Shown: positions 43,476 to 58,000 of the stretch, one piece after another
How positions within the stretch are numbered: position 1 is the first letter of the stretch
How the letters are laid out: each line of letters opens with the position of its first letter
NCBI GenBank assembly: GCA_943736015.1
Contig: OX031063.1
Coordinates: 35,060,172-35,124,171 of the forward strand
Direction: 5' to 3'
Source of the DNA: Tridacna crocea
Taxonomy: Eukaryota; Mollusca; Bivalvia; Cardiida; Cardiidae
Length of the DNA stretch: 64,000 bases
Made by a program: the position numbers and the translations under genes
The notes under the pieces: generated by a model
Told to the model about the DNA's origin: nothing
What the model saw: only the letters and a program-made list of their open reading frames with translations
Databases searched by the model: none

Positions 43476-44786
43476 TTTATTTTTTTTTTTTTCATTTAAG
43501 GAATGAAGAGAATTCTATTTTTTTCATGGAGGTATGAAAAAAACCCTAATCACACTATATAAAACCGCGAATTATAAGGAATGAAGATATTTTTTTTTTT
43601 CATGAAAAAAAGAAGAGAATTCTCCTCATTCCTTGTAATTTATTGTTACAGACAACCCCCCCCCCCCCTTCCCTCCCCCACCACAAAGAAACAATTCAAA
43701 CTGCATCCATTTTCTTTAGTTTTAAATCTAATGTTGGAGTTTTTAAAGTTCCTTCCACTCATATTTGTATGGTGCAAGAATATAACAAGAAAGCAGTTTC
43801 AGATCCACATTACTGAAAATTAACTAATGGAATGACGGTAAAGGAGCAAAGCAGTGTGTAGGACCCGCAGAAGTAACCTTCAGCAAAAGTAGTTCCGGCA
43901 CAAGGTGATTTTTTTTTTTTCATGGAGCTATGAAAAAAAGTTCAGCCAATCAGAACTCACCAATGTTCATGAAAACAACTGATATTAAATTATACTTATG
44001 TACACTAAGCCCTCTTTACACAGGGCATGGCTCAGCATGATACTTGCGGGTGACTAAAACAATCAGAGGCTCGGATTACCAAGGGGGCGATCCCCTCGTT
44101 TAATCTGGTCACGTCATTCAACTGTTATGAAAAAAATTGACATACCAACGCATGATTGTACTGATTTCTAATTTATGTTTAGTATTAACATGCAAATTTC
44201 ATTATGAGAAAGCGATTTTCTGTTCTTAGAAATACGTGACTTTTACTTTGATATTACTGAAATGACTTTTTTAAACCTAAACCTTTAACCATTATTTCGT
44301 CGAATAAAAGATCGAAACTCAAATCTAATGTTTAATTTCAACTTAAAAAAAACAAGAAATATTCAACCCACTATCATAAAATACCACTTTTTACGCTTCC
44401 TACGCCACATGGTTTTTGACGACGTTTTGTCTAATGGACCTTAATCCTGTACAGTACAGTCAATAAATCATTGTTTACGCAATATTTGAATTGTTTTCAA
44501 CATACTTGTGTACTAAAGAGTTGACTAGTTAATACTAATTGTTTGATACATGATTCTTTTACGGTATAACAAAATATGGTTTTTGAAAACAATGTTGGAA
44601 AATTCGCACTCTGTTAAAACTAGCTATTACTCCATCTTCAATCATGTTAACCAGCATTTTCTCCTTTTTTCCACAATGTTTTCTACCCTTTGAAAGAAAA
44701 TTGTCATTATTTATGCAATATTTAAATTGTTTTCAACTTTTTTGTGAGAGCAACATACATTATCTTAGCCACATTTCTCTTGTCAA

Positions 44787-45020
44787 TTAACCCTTTACCT
44801 AACAAATCCTGGTTCTAACTACCCTAAAATGGAAGGCTTTTGAAAATATTGTGAGAAAAGGACAAAATGCTGGTAACCAGCATTTTATCCTTTGCGCACA
44901 ATGTTTTTTTTTATACCCTGCTGAAAACAAATTTCAATTTTCGAGTTACGTTTATGTTGTCGTCTGGAAGTGCTTTCAATTTAGTCCAGTCTAAAATTTT
45001 GTCGTATGGTAAAGGGTTAA
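44787..45020. mobile_element. Palindrome family 3 MITE with intact ends
   Basis: TTAACCCTTTACC at the left and GGTAAAGGGTTAA at the right form 13-bp inverted ends that include TTAA. The central hairpin is 44838-44910. This copy best defines the element at 234 bp. Confidence 0.85.
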
Positions 45021-45180
45021 AAATATGATGTGAATTTGGAACAGCATAAATTTTCGTCCTCTGTTGAAATTTTACGCGGTTAATCTTGTTAAATATGGTA
45101 AGAGAAACTTCCCACCTTGTACTAAAAAGCCGAAATATTGCAATTTCAAATATATATATATAACGAGGAAAATAATTATC

Positions 45181-45245
45181 GGACAATGTAGATCCAAGAT
45201 TGGACGGCACTATATGTTTAGTCTAATCTTGGTTAACACTGGCCG
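45181..45245. repeat. Palindrome family 1 copy
   Basis: TGTAGATCCAAGATTGGAC pairs with GTCTAATCTTGGTTAACAC; 680 bp upstream of the gene B start codon. Confidence 0.65.
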
Positions 45246-45923
45246 AAAAAAAAGTCATGTTTAGTCGCCAAAGGGATAAAACGAATAAGCCATAAATGAA
45301 AACAAAAACAAAACAAAAAATCTCTATTGGAAAAATATTTCACAGCTAGGCGATTCCTTTCAAAAAACAAGAAAAGAAGAAATTTGACCCTTCCGTTACT
45401 ATTTTTATGACTGACTGGGACAAACGGTCATGAAATCTACAGCATTTCAAGTATCCTTTACATAGGGAAAAGCATCAAAAACATTACTTTTCCTACACAG
45501 TGGTTTAGGCTTTCTGTTAGACTGTTCTGTGGTGTCTTGTATTAAGTACTGTATTATATTGAGTCAGAGATACAGCTCGAAGGATTATCAAGAAATAAAC
45601 GTTTAACCAGACGACAAAATGTTGTCGAAATCGAAAACATTTGCAGACGACATATTAATTGTGTGTAAATTGTAGGATTTCTCTGTGAAAGCAATAAAAA
45701 AATATTGCAGGAAAGTGAAAGAAGTCACTGTTAGAAACGAGAAAAAAAACACTGTAGGAAAAGTAAAAGAATGTTGATAACACTATTTTCTCCTTTTCCC
45801 ATGATGTTTTTCGAAAGCTTTTTTTTTTCATAAAAGGTCTTTGAATCTCAGGAATTTGTGGTGAAAAAAAAAAGATAAACATTAAAATATTTTTAACCAA
45901 TTAGTGCGTGTACTTAAAAGAAA

Positions 45924-46002
45924 ATGGATTGCATATTGGGAAAACGAAACGGAATTGCAACTATAATTACCTTATGCATATTTGAGGTTCCAATTATACT
46001 AG
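45924..46002 (+). CDS. Gene B exon 1: start codon and signal peptide
   Basis: The ATG at 45924 opens MDCILGKRNGIATIITLC followed by IFEVPIIL, a basic start with a hydrophobic core, ending in phase 1 before GTATGT. Joined to 47421 it leads into G/A-S-C-T-W-P, matching the A and C starts. Confidence 0.72.
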
Positions 46003-49000
46003 GTATGTATTGCGTTTAAATTTCTTTTAACCACTTAACTCCGTAACTTTATCTTGAAGTTAGAGAATTTAAGAACAGTCAAATATATACGAATAATCAA
46101 CATTAACTGAAGTATAATACATGTACTATGCATAAAATGTTTTATATGCAGAAATTCGAGATAGCAACTCATGTTACGTACGTGTATGCTCGATCAGACT
46201 GGGGTCAGGGAATCGGTATGGCTAGGCCAGACGTGCAATACCCTGCATTTGCAAATACTTATGAACAAAATGAGTAGTGAAGTGGCCCAATGTACATGTA
46301 CTGGTATAAATTCTCATCTGGGTATCAAAACGTCAGTACTTTATAGGTGAGCAATTACGGTACTCTGACCAGGAAAAAGAGGGCTATTTATTTACGTCCT
46401 CTCAAACAATTGTGCATCATCTCCATAGCGATTATGATCAGCAATGTTAGGTTCATTGAACTTCTTCCCTGACCTTTACAATATCTAAGCAAGTCTATCT
46501 ATATAGTCGATGCCCTGTGTTTCTTACTAATCTTTTAATCCTTTTCCCAAACGATCCCTGGTTTTTACGACCCTGAAAAAGAACCCTTTTGAAAACATTG
46601 TTGGAAAAGGAGAAAATGCTGGTAACCAGCATTTTCTCCTTTTCCGACAATGTTTTTCTTCCCTTCCCAAGGGAAACAAACTTCCATTTTTCAGTCACAT
46701 TTATTTTGTCGTCTGCAAATGCTTTCAATTTGGACCAGTCTGAAATTTCGACCACGACCAAAGCAAATCGTCGGTTTGCTTCAAAAACCTCGTAACTATA
46801 GTTTGGAACAAGCTGTAGTTCCGTGGTTTTTGAAGTAAACTGACGAAATTATCGATGATTTACGGCAAATGAGGGATATGCATCTCCTGGGAGTACCACG
46901 CAAGACATCACTTGGATCCATTTTGTCTAACACTGTTTGAATTATGAATGGCCCTAGGCCATGTAAAAAATGTAAAATTGAAAAAAAAAAAGAATGTTTG
47001 ACCCATGTCAGCTTCCGCGCACAGCACAGGCTGACATCGGTAAATGTTTTTTTTTTTTGCATGTGCTTAAACAATCTTAAACAATCTCTTTTTGAAAAAG
47101 CAACGTTTCTGGGATAGCCGCCAGTGTTTCCTAGAATAGTATATATGTGTACATACGGTCTTGTGCCGATATGTGTAAATGTATGTCTTCAAAATTAAAT
47201 ATCATTGTGCGTAACTGTGTTGCTGGCTCTAAAACGGCTAGTTTCTCACAGTCTGCTTATCACAAATCTATATTGGCTAAAATTGCTTTGCAAAATATTA
47301 AATGCTTCGCAAAATATGAGTAGCATTTTCCCAATTTAGTTAATTGATATTTATCAGAGAAAACTATCCTAAATTGCAAGTATTATCTGAAAAGTATCTG
47401 GCTTTTGACAAATTTTGCAGCATCTTGCACATGGCCTGACTATTTCGTTGATACCCAATGGGAAGACAACAGCAAAGGACACGTGACCTTTACAACCAAT
47501 GAGATGACAGGATGGAGTTTTCAGGTTCAATCCGGCCCAACATTAGATACTTGGCGATGCCATTCGACAGACTGGCTGGCATCAGATGGCTTTCTCATTT
47601 TGATGTAATATATTTTTACTTAAGTATTTTCTAAATTACTTGACATATTTTTGTTCTGCTTATGCCCCGCTTGAACTAGGAACTTTTGATCGAAAAAAAA
47701 CCCAGAAATGCAAAAGTTATCTTCATTTTCTCCAATGTAAAAAGTAATTGAAGATTTTTTCAACGCAGCCACTCGTGGCTATATTATCGATTATGTTTAC
47801 AAGATAAAATAAATTTCGATCTTTCACCGGAAAAAATAAGACAATAAATGTTTTTTATATCATGCTTCTAACCCTTTTTTGAGGGAACTTACATCGAAAT
47901 CCAGTACACTTGTTTAATTTGTGACATACGCCTTCCGCATAACACGCATTACAATATACGTGAAATCCGAGAAATGTACGGTATTGTATACTCGAACAAA
48001 TTGACTTAATATTGACCTCTATGCAAATAATAATTAATTAGTGAATGTCGTATATTACACGCTTAATATTGTTGTATAATATCGTATTACACGCTTAAAT
48101 TATTGTAATATATATATTTTGTACGGTATTACACGAACAAATTGACTTAAAATTGACCTCTATGCAGTAACAATGAATTAGTGAATGTCTATATCATTGG
48201 TTATAATTGTGCGGCACAAAAAGTCTGTTAACGATAAATGTCAGGTTAGACACATACAGTGTCATAGTCAAAATATCTGTGCTTTTTACACATGATATTG
48301 ATCAAGATCAACCTGTACGGAAAGTGCATCGTAGATCTATTACCAATCTAAACCAACAAAACCGTGTTTATTTCACGTATTTCAAAAGATTTGAAAGATC
48401 TTTAAGCGGTATTAAGAGTTGAAAATCGTTTGCATAGTTCCGCATTCAGACGACATTAGCCGAAGCTACAGGTAAGTTTGGACAATAATTTAAGATATAC
48501 GGTAATAGAATTAATTTATTTCATGTCAATATGTTTGAGTTATAAATTGCATCATGGTTGAATGGCACGCCCTGTTTAGGTAACTAGTTTATGGAATCTC
48601 TTGTTCCCGCCTTCAATCGAAGGGTTACAAAATATTAAACTTTATTTCATGCTTTCGGGTAGGTTATCGAGATTTATCGGTGAAATATTTTTTTGATATT
48701 TCATGGTTACGACCGGTGAAAATATCCATTTTTGAGTCGCCTGGTTGCGGACTAACCAGGCCCTCATTGTTATCATACTGATGTATAGGGTGACGTAAGC
48801 ATACTTCCGATCTTGTACTGCTTCCTGTCCCAAATTTCGGTTTACGAGATGAAATCCTCTATAATAATCATAACGGTCTATACCGTTATTTCTCGATAAA
48901 GCATAAAATGATGATTATTGTCCTTCTCCAATGTTTTTATTTTTATTACTAGGATAGTATCTACAATAAACAATCCTGTACCCATATAGTGATTCTCTCA

Positions 49001-52000
49001 TCAAAAATAGCCTAAATGTAAATCTGTACTTTTTCTAGGCGTCACCTAGAGATATTACTCAGTCCCTACAAACATCCACCATAGTTATATTGCACTTTCA
49101 TCCTTTTCCAGAACAGCAGATGTTTTCGATCCTTTTGGTTCAGATTTCTACGGTTACTTATGTTTGAAGCTGATAAAAATCACGGACCAATCCTACAGAT
49201 ATTACCAATACAACCGTGAGTAGATGTATCGCAATTAAGACAACGTTAATGGTTTCCAACGATATTTTCTGTATCCATGGACATTAATAGTTATAGGGTC
49301 AGTGGCATGTGACTTGGATATCTGCTCACGGCTGTGGTGAATCGCCGAAGGGGGTGATACAATACACCACAGCCGTAAACAAGTTTCCAAGTACCATGCC
49401 ACCTGACCGTACAGCGAATTTATTATACTTAAAAGATTTACCATTCCCACGTTTATTAACAGATTTCTTTTTTTTTCGTAAATTGCGAACGCTGACGAAG
49501 TAGAATTTCCCTTCTGAGTGCCCCAATTCAATGAAAAGTGACGTCACTGGGAACTGACGTCACTGAAACCTTGGTAATACATGCTAAAACGTGCAGCTTG
49601 GCGCATAATCTTCATGTTAATCTTTCTCGACGCCGCCATTTTGGATGTTGTGTTGATAGTGTAGTGGTGTATACTGGGCTTTCGAAAGGGAAACAGCCTT
49701 TATGTTAGTTTTGCCAGTGTACATGATATATATGTTGGGGGCAAGATATTATTATCCAATCAGATCACGAAAAGTTTCTTGGCAGTGTAACAAATATATC
49801 TGCATCATATTAAGGAAGAATGCAATGGTATTACACATATTCCCGCCTCAAAAAATCTGGCCTTTGTAAGGCTTAATAATTAAGTAGTAAGTTAAACAAT
49901 TATTGTCCTGAAATTAATTTATGTTTGACGTCAAACGACAAATATTTTGCCTTTACAGCTGAACAAACTGCACTTTACAACGAACGTGTTTACATGTCAC
50001 CTAGTAGCACCCTTATGGAAAAGGACTCCCTCTGTCTAGAATCACTGACGGCTTTTCGACCAAGTGATTCGGAATATAAAGTATTGATACGCTCAGGTAG
50101 GTTTTTCCCTGTGTTTTACCTAGACACATCCACCCTTTGCGATCCTAAATCCAATATCCTTTGCTTGTTATTAATTCATGAATAATATTATAAGTTGAAT
50201 AATTCAATTTTGGATTCAGAGAACCTTCTATGCCTTTAATTGTCAGAATGATAAAGTGACGACTTAAGTGGCGATAGTATTTTTGCCTAAATAATCTGTC
50301 CTACGTAAAATGACCGCTTATATCATTTTCGAAGAAAATAGGCAAATCCATATCTTCAGCCAGCAAATCTGAGGGTCTGATAGGTCTCGAATAAATTAGT
50401 CATAAAATTACTCGCCTAAGAAGCAAACAATATCCATTTAAACTCGAAGTACGAGTAGCAAATCAAGTTCTTCATGATAAAGCATAAGCCTTCTCCACCT
50501 AAAATTTAGTATCCGACTGTAAACTTTAGGCTTTGAAGCGCTGCATTCAACTCACATGCATCAGCACATTCTGGGCTTCCCTCGCTCACAAAGAAACTAT
50601 GTTCAAATGTTCATGTTATACAAAAGATATGTATATGACTCACCGTATCTAAACTATGTTATCCAGGAGAGGCTTCGTCCGCTAAAGTCCAGTGTCCATA
50701 TGTCTTTCTTGGACGATACGACTATACTCACACAGATTCAACTGGCACAGTCTCCTGCGACACATCAAATGACCTTGCTGATGTGTGCAATGATAACACG
50801 CAAATAACATTCAACTACACAACATGTTCAACAAGGATAGCTTATTCAGGTGAATCTGCTTTTACAAGCCTTTAACGCTTATCTTGCTAATTAACTAAAA
50901 TGAAATTTCATTCCGAAAACCCAATTACTGCAGTTTCAAAGTCATGTTTTGGGGAATAATATCTCCTTTTCGGACAGTGTAGATCCAAGATCAGACTGCA
51001 CCTGTTGTGCAATCTGATCTTGATCCAGACTGTCCATAATAGGTTAAGTGAGTCGCGCTTAACAGCGTAAGGGTTAAGAGGCTTTATTTTTCGAGTACTT
51101 ATATTTCCTATATCTGCCATCACTTATACTTGAAGCATGTGCTGTGAAAAGGGGATTAATAGATCTTTCATAAAAAGTGTCCACCCAAGTCGATCTGCTC
51201 GGACTAGGCTGACATTGATCAGAGAATATAGTGGTTTTAGATTTATAAATGATAATTCAAAGAAGGAAATAATGGAAAAAATGAATCGGTGAAAGTAGTT
51301 CAATAATACTCACTTTCAATTATAGCTTATTTTGCAGGATGATATTTTAGTGGAAATAGCTGTGTTGCATTACACAGGTCTTACCTTAATGGATCTTTCA
51401 TATAAAGCATCGACCAAAGTCGGTCTGCTCGGACTAGGCTGACATTGACCAGGCGTTTTCGATATCTTGAAATTTTCTGCTTGGCAAAGGGCCACTGCAC
51501 GTCCTGATTCAGTCGGCTGTGAAACAAACTGGATTTTAGGGGGTCCATAATTATGTGATATCTTACTTGGTATAATGCACCACAGAGATGCACTAAGCGC
51601 CTTTTGCAAGAGTGTCGCCCTATTTTCCTTTTAACATGGATCAAAAACTATTTTACCTGTCTTCCAGGTCGGTCTTTTCAACATCTAGGTCTGTAATCAC
51701 CAACCATTCTTAAAAGTATTCCTGGTCTTATTCTTCAAGATTTCCTGACCGTGACAGTAACAAGACTTCTGATTGGCTAAACCATTTGGTTTAGCCAATC
51801 AGAAGTCCTGTTACTTTCACATTGACAAAATTCTGAAGAATAAGACAGAGAACGTTGTTAAGAATGATTGGTGAATACGGACCCAAGGCCGAACTTCTTA
51901 CTACCACAATCGATTAAAAAGTAAAACTTCGAATTTCAGATCTAATTTACCTTCACATATCCTTGGAAGTCCAAACTGCGCACCTCTGAGCTTTATCTGG

Positions 52001-55000
52001 GAACAGAACCATACTTAGATGATATACAAAAAGAAAAAAATAAATGCACAAGTCAAATATCTTCTATTTCCACCTCTATCAAAATTCATGCCTACAATAG
52101 TATGAAACCCATAATTTAATGAAATAAGACTGCAAGTCATCTAGCAACTGTCATGTTTTGTGTGACTAACTACGCCCCCGGAGTGACGTAACAAATTCCC
52201 CCAAGGCTCTAAATTAAGGCAAACTTATTAATGTTATATTCTTTTGAAAATGTGACGTCAATATTGAACTGTTTTGAAAGAAATAATGGCAAGGGTTTGT
52301 CGTTCTTTTATGTGATCCACTAGTTCCAGTAGAGTAATTAAAGGTGGTTTACGAGTGGTTAAAGTATAAGGTTGCACCTTCCCTAGTACTTTTAATATTT
52401 AGCAGCACTTGTTTATCGGCATGTTCTTTGCTTTTTCTTGGTAAGCCTTTTGAAGTGTATCATGGGAATATTGTTCGCTTATTCTTCTGATCTTTCATGA
52501 ATTGGGCTTGAATTAAAATGTAGAAAGCAAATTTTAGTTAATGACCGCAGGACCAAAACCTAAAGGTCACTTGGCCTTAAAGAAATTCGTTTTCTCACGT
52601 AAATTTTATTCGCAAGATGTAAACATTTCCAACCAAAAACAAGGCAGGTGGTGGAGTATGGACAGTGGTGTAGTTAGGACATCCGACGATAATTTATTTA
52701 GATAGGTTCTAACTAATGCAAAGCCAGCATATCTGATGAAAACTATTGTCGTTTATCTCGCTATCCTGCTTCCATTGTTTACATTATACTTTTTGATAGC
52801 TCAGATAAGATTTTACTGTTTTGACCCCTCTTTCTGGACATTTAGCAAACTTCCATTTCACTGCCTGACACAGAGTAAATTAATCTTTTTTACAGTATCT
52901 GATACGGTCTGGTGTGTCGACAGCTTGGAACACGGCAACAGCAATTACGTCACGTTGTATAACGGAAATGATGCTGACCTACTGATTAACGACGTAACAG
53001 TTTATAGATTCTCTTGCATGGTAAAATCATAAAATAATTTTCTGTATGTTTGGCTTTACCAGATGTCCTCTATATTGCACTTTGCAGAATTAAAGACGAA
53101 CCCTTGCTATTATCAACACGAACTATTTAAGCAGTGGTAGAAGAAGAAATATTAGATACTATTAATGAAGTAAGCCCAGCCCATCTGCTAAACGCAACAA
53201 TGTGAAATGCTTTCGAAAACAGTGTAGAATAAGATCTTACTATTCTTGACGTCGCTGTGGTCTTTGATCTTCACAGTTTCTTTTCATAAATCAGACATAA
53301 AATGCCTTTTATCACATGTATTTAAATCTGTCACAAAGTTTCACTGTCTTTTTTGTTCGCTCCAAAAGTTTCCAAAAATTAATCGCGGAGAAAGAAATAA
53401 AAGGTTATATACGCCATTGAACTACCGAACTTAAGGAAATCAGTTAGGCAACTATTTTCTCTTAATTTTTCATTTCCTAGGTAATATCGGGTGACGGAAC
53501 TCTTGCCTCTATAACCCCAAACAGCTGCAAGAGAGATCAAGTTCCAAGTGCTATACCTACAAATGTTCAAACAAATCGTGCTGATGGAGCGTTGTTACAA
53601 CTAGCAAGAGTTGGTAAATACATATTTAAGTAAATAATAGCTAAGCATAAAGTACTTTACAAGGCATAAAACGTGGCAAATATTTCTGTTTCTGTTGCGC
53701 TCCTCGTTTTCAATGAGAGGAAAAACAATAGATTTTGATTTATTCAATCGGCTATCGAAGAACTGATGAAGCAAACAATAATGCGTAGGTCGCCTTCAAA
53801 GAATCACACAGATTAACTTACGGCCTCTGAAAACAATGGCTTTCCGATCCATAATAAGAAATGTTTGTAATTCTGGAAAAAAGACTACAGCAGGATTATG
53901 AAACACAAGTTTGCATAGAGAAGCATATTTAGCTACCTAGAACTTCACTTGCAAAACAGTCTGCGTTACAAAGATTTGGAATGAAAAACTCTGAACAATT
54001 TACTAGATCATCATTATGAAATTATTTCAAACATGCGAATTACGTTAAACAAAACTAATCTTCTTAAGGTTGTATTATGACTGTATGTTAACAGTTGTAT
54101 TCTATCTTTTTTGCAGAAACGTGTGGTATGTATACTTAATTCCATGTGTCATGTCCTTTGGAACCAGACGGTTTGAAACGGAGCGGTTGCCTTTCTTACC
54201 AGTACATCGGGGTCGTGTTCTGTGATTGGTTGGGTCAACCTTCAGAATTATACAATCATATCTCGAGTGTAAAGTTTTCAGAAAAACAGTGCAGAAATTG
54301 TAAGGCAAAGAGCAAAAGAGTTGACTATAACGGTTTTCAAAGATACTGTGGTTAAACCTATGAATAGTACTCCGTAGAAGCTAAGACCTTATACCAAACA
54401 TTTGATGCGAATAGGAAAAAGCTCATTCTCATACATTTGGTGATCAGAAAGAATCAATAAAATTTTTGTCACCTTTTAATTATTGAGGATTTTTGTGTGT
54501 TCAATAAGTTTCAAGGTGGGTGAAATCACATCAACGAAACACTGATTCACTCCTTGTTTGAAGAATGAATTAGAGAACTTTTTTTTCGCAAGAAGAGGAA
54601 TTACTGGAAATTTTTCTACACATCTCATTAGTGTAAGCACATGACATTCATCGCCTGCAACTCCTCTCTATTTGGAATTGTCTCAAATCTTATCATCTTA
54701 GTATCATGTATTAACGTTTATAGTTTCATGTCCAGTACTGTCTGCGCCACAAAGCGGGTCACTAACCTATATAACCAACGGTGCTGTTACAACAGCTAAC
54801 TACGAGTGTGATGCACGGTATTCACTTGCTGGCGATGCAACTCGGACCTGTCAAAGCGATATGACATGGTCATCAGCACCTCCAACATGTAGTAAGTTTA
54901 TCAAAGTGAATTAATTCAAATTTCAAATCAGACGAAAATAGTGCCAGCTTTGAGTTCTATGAAATGGGATATTCTGCTAAAATAGGAAATGAATTTAAGA

Positions 55001-58000
55001 TTTGGCTTGACCCCAACAGCATTCTTAGGCTAAATGCTAGAGTAACAAAACAAAGATTCTTATTCATTCTTTCACGTTTTCAAGTATTTTAAAATAAACA
55101 CCCAAACAAGAATTGTTTGCTGATATAATGGTCTGCTTATTTTTAACCATGTTTTTGTAAGTAAAATTAGAAGGAAAGCTTCCCTACCGGAGCAATGCTG
55201 TTTAACCGATTGGTAGTCTAGTAAAAGCTTTGCTTTGCTATTAAACTGCTTTATATAATGTATTTATACTCTTGAGGGCAGAGCTACTTCAACGGTAGAA
55301 AAATGAATATCTTATAAATATTGTATTCGCATTAAACTTTTACCATGAGAGGTAATGCTCATAAAGATTAAAAAGGAGTTATTCTCTTCGTACAAGCTTA
55401 TACGTTTGAGCTTTATTTCTGACAAAAAGAGGTTAACTGAGCCTTCGTAATGCACTTTCCAAGCAAATGATTTCTTTATTTGGATCAATTTTGTCTAACA
55501 TCCCGCCTAAATCATTAGAGTAGTGTCCTTCGAAATGCAGAGGATTTACCATTAACAAATACATGTAGTTTCGACCCCTGTCAGTCTGCGCTGACTGCGC
55601 AGACTGACATGGGCCAATACTTTTTGCCAATGCTTTCAACCTTCTTGTCACGGAGTATGACTTTTTTTTTACGCAAGTTTTCTCTATCAATACCTCAATT
55701 CAGCCGCTGCATCATCCCTATTTTAGCTTGTATTCTACCAAGTCCTCCTGACAACGGCAGTGTGAACGTTACCAGTGATGGAATATCATTAATCTACTTA
55801 TGTGATGTCGGTTTCGTTCTGGATGGTGACGCAAACAGAACTTGTCAAACAGGTTCGAACAGCTGGACCGGAAGTGATCCTTTATGTGGTATGTTCAGGA
55901 GTTATGTTCTACATTATTTCGCCATAGATCAATTAATGGTTTTGTAGTAAAAGAACTTGTCAAATAGGTTCAAACATCTGGACCACAGATGATTCTATCT
56001 ATGATCTATTTGGGATTTATTTCTACATTAATTATCATAGATAGGTGATTGGCTTAAGAATTTTGTTTCATTATATTTACCATAGCTCATTTTAAATTGC
56101 TATGTGAACGAATAAGTGTAAGTATTTTTGTATGAGCAGAAATTCTGACCAGGTGATATCTATTATTTTTGCTGTGAAGTAAACTGTTCGTTGCTGAATT
56201 TGGAGTATCATTAATACTATTATTACGTCTTTTTATATTTTTTTTAACCGAACTGGTCGATTTCATTTATTCGTGAATAAATTGGTAGGAATAATTAGCT
56301 TAATTTTCTTTATTAGATTTTGCGTAAAATAGGAATAACTTGACTTTCTTAGATATTTTTTAAGATCGGTTGAAATTTTGGTTTCGTGTCAATCCAACTA
56401 CACCAAATCTAGCAGTGAAAACGTTTCCATATTTGTACTTTCATGTTTTTTGAAAGATTACCTGCTGAACATTTTACAAACATTGTAGTACCGTGCGATA
56501 CCTTTAGTCCTGGTATTGGGCTGAATTGGACATTAGCCGTAGAAGGTACAACAACTAGAGCACACTTTATGTGCCAGACAAACTATACGCTGAATGGCTC
56601 TCTTGAGAGTAAATGCTTAACAAACGGAACTTGGAACAATACTACACCGACTTGTGGTAAGTACATTGCCTCTGGAAATAACGATTTCCAAGAATAAGTG
56701 AAGGAAAGTAATTTAATTATGCCTATGCTTTAGATGATAATAATTAAAGAGAAAGAGGGCCATGATGTCCCTGAAATCGCTCACCTACGTCTTTTGACCA
56801 AACATGACATATTTTCGATGTCTATTGAGATTTTATGACAAACATTCTACCAAGATTTTCATGAGTTATTGACCCGAAATGACTCACATACAAACTGGTG
56901 CAAGACCACAATTCTGATCGAGTTTCATATTTGAAAATGAGAAAGTAACCAAGGTTTTAGAAGAGATGACCTAGTGACCTAGTTTTTGATCCGACATTAT
57001 CAATTTTTCAAATATTTTAAGATATTATCAAGACAAACATTCGGAACAACTTTAAAGAGTTTTGGGCGACAAATGTGGTCTCTAGAACATACACAATGTT
57101 TTTTTAAGATTTAACCTTATGACCTAGTTTTTTATCAAACATTACCCATTATCAAACGCTTTTGCGATATTATTAAGACATTCTGACCAAATTTCATGAT
57201 ATTGGACTGAAAATGTGGCCTCTAGCGCGTACAAAATGTTTTTCAAAAAAATGACCAAGTGACCTAGTTTTTGACCCGACATAACCAATTATCAATCTTT
57301 TTTAAATGTAACCATAACAGAAATTCTGACTAAGTTTGAAGAGTATCAGACTGGAAATGTGGCCGCTACAGCGCACACAAGGTTTTTCTAATTTTTTACC
57401 CAGTGACCAAGTTTTTGACCCTACATTTCAAACTCATTCAAGGTATCATCAAGACAAACATTCTGACCAAATTTCAGGAATATCGGGCTAAAAATGTGTC
57501 ATCCAGAGCGTACATGACTTGCTTGTAAGATTTGACCCGGTGACCTAGGTTTGAACAACAAGACCAATTTTCGAACTCGTACAAGATATCATCAAAGCAA
57601 ACACTCTGACTAAGTTTCAAGAGTTTTGGTTTGAATATGTGGCCTTGAGTGCGTATATAATGTTTTTTCCAAGGTTTGACCTGACGATCTAGTTTTTGAC
57701 CCGACATGATCCATTTTCAAACTCGTCCACGAAATCATAAATACAAACATTCTGATCAATTTTAAAGAGTGTTGGACTGAAAATATGGCCTTCAGAGTGT
57801 ACACAAGGTTTTTCTAAGATTTGACCTTGTGGCCTAGTTTTTGACCCAACATGTCCAATTTCGAACAAGTCCGAGATATTATCAAGACAAACATTCTGCC
57901 AAAGTTTCGAGAGTTTTGGACTGAATATGTGGCCTCTAGAGCGTACACAACTTGTTTCTAACTTTTGACACAGTGACCCAGTTTTTTACCCCACATGAAC

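Larger units (their letters stand above)
43230..45923. other. Intergenic between the LINE and gene B
   Basis: No coding exon is recognised. It holds a GTCAGCCTG palindrome (43411-43475), an inverted GGAATGAAGAGAATTCT pair (about 43500-43640), two TTAACCCTTTACC-type MITEs (about 44570-44720 and 44787-45020) and one AGATCAGACTGCAC palindrome (45181-45245). Confidence 0.5.
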
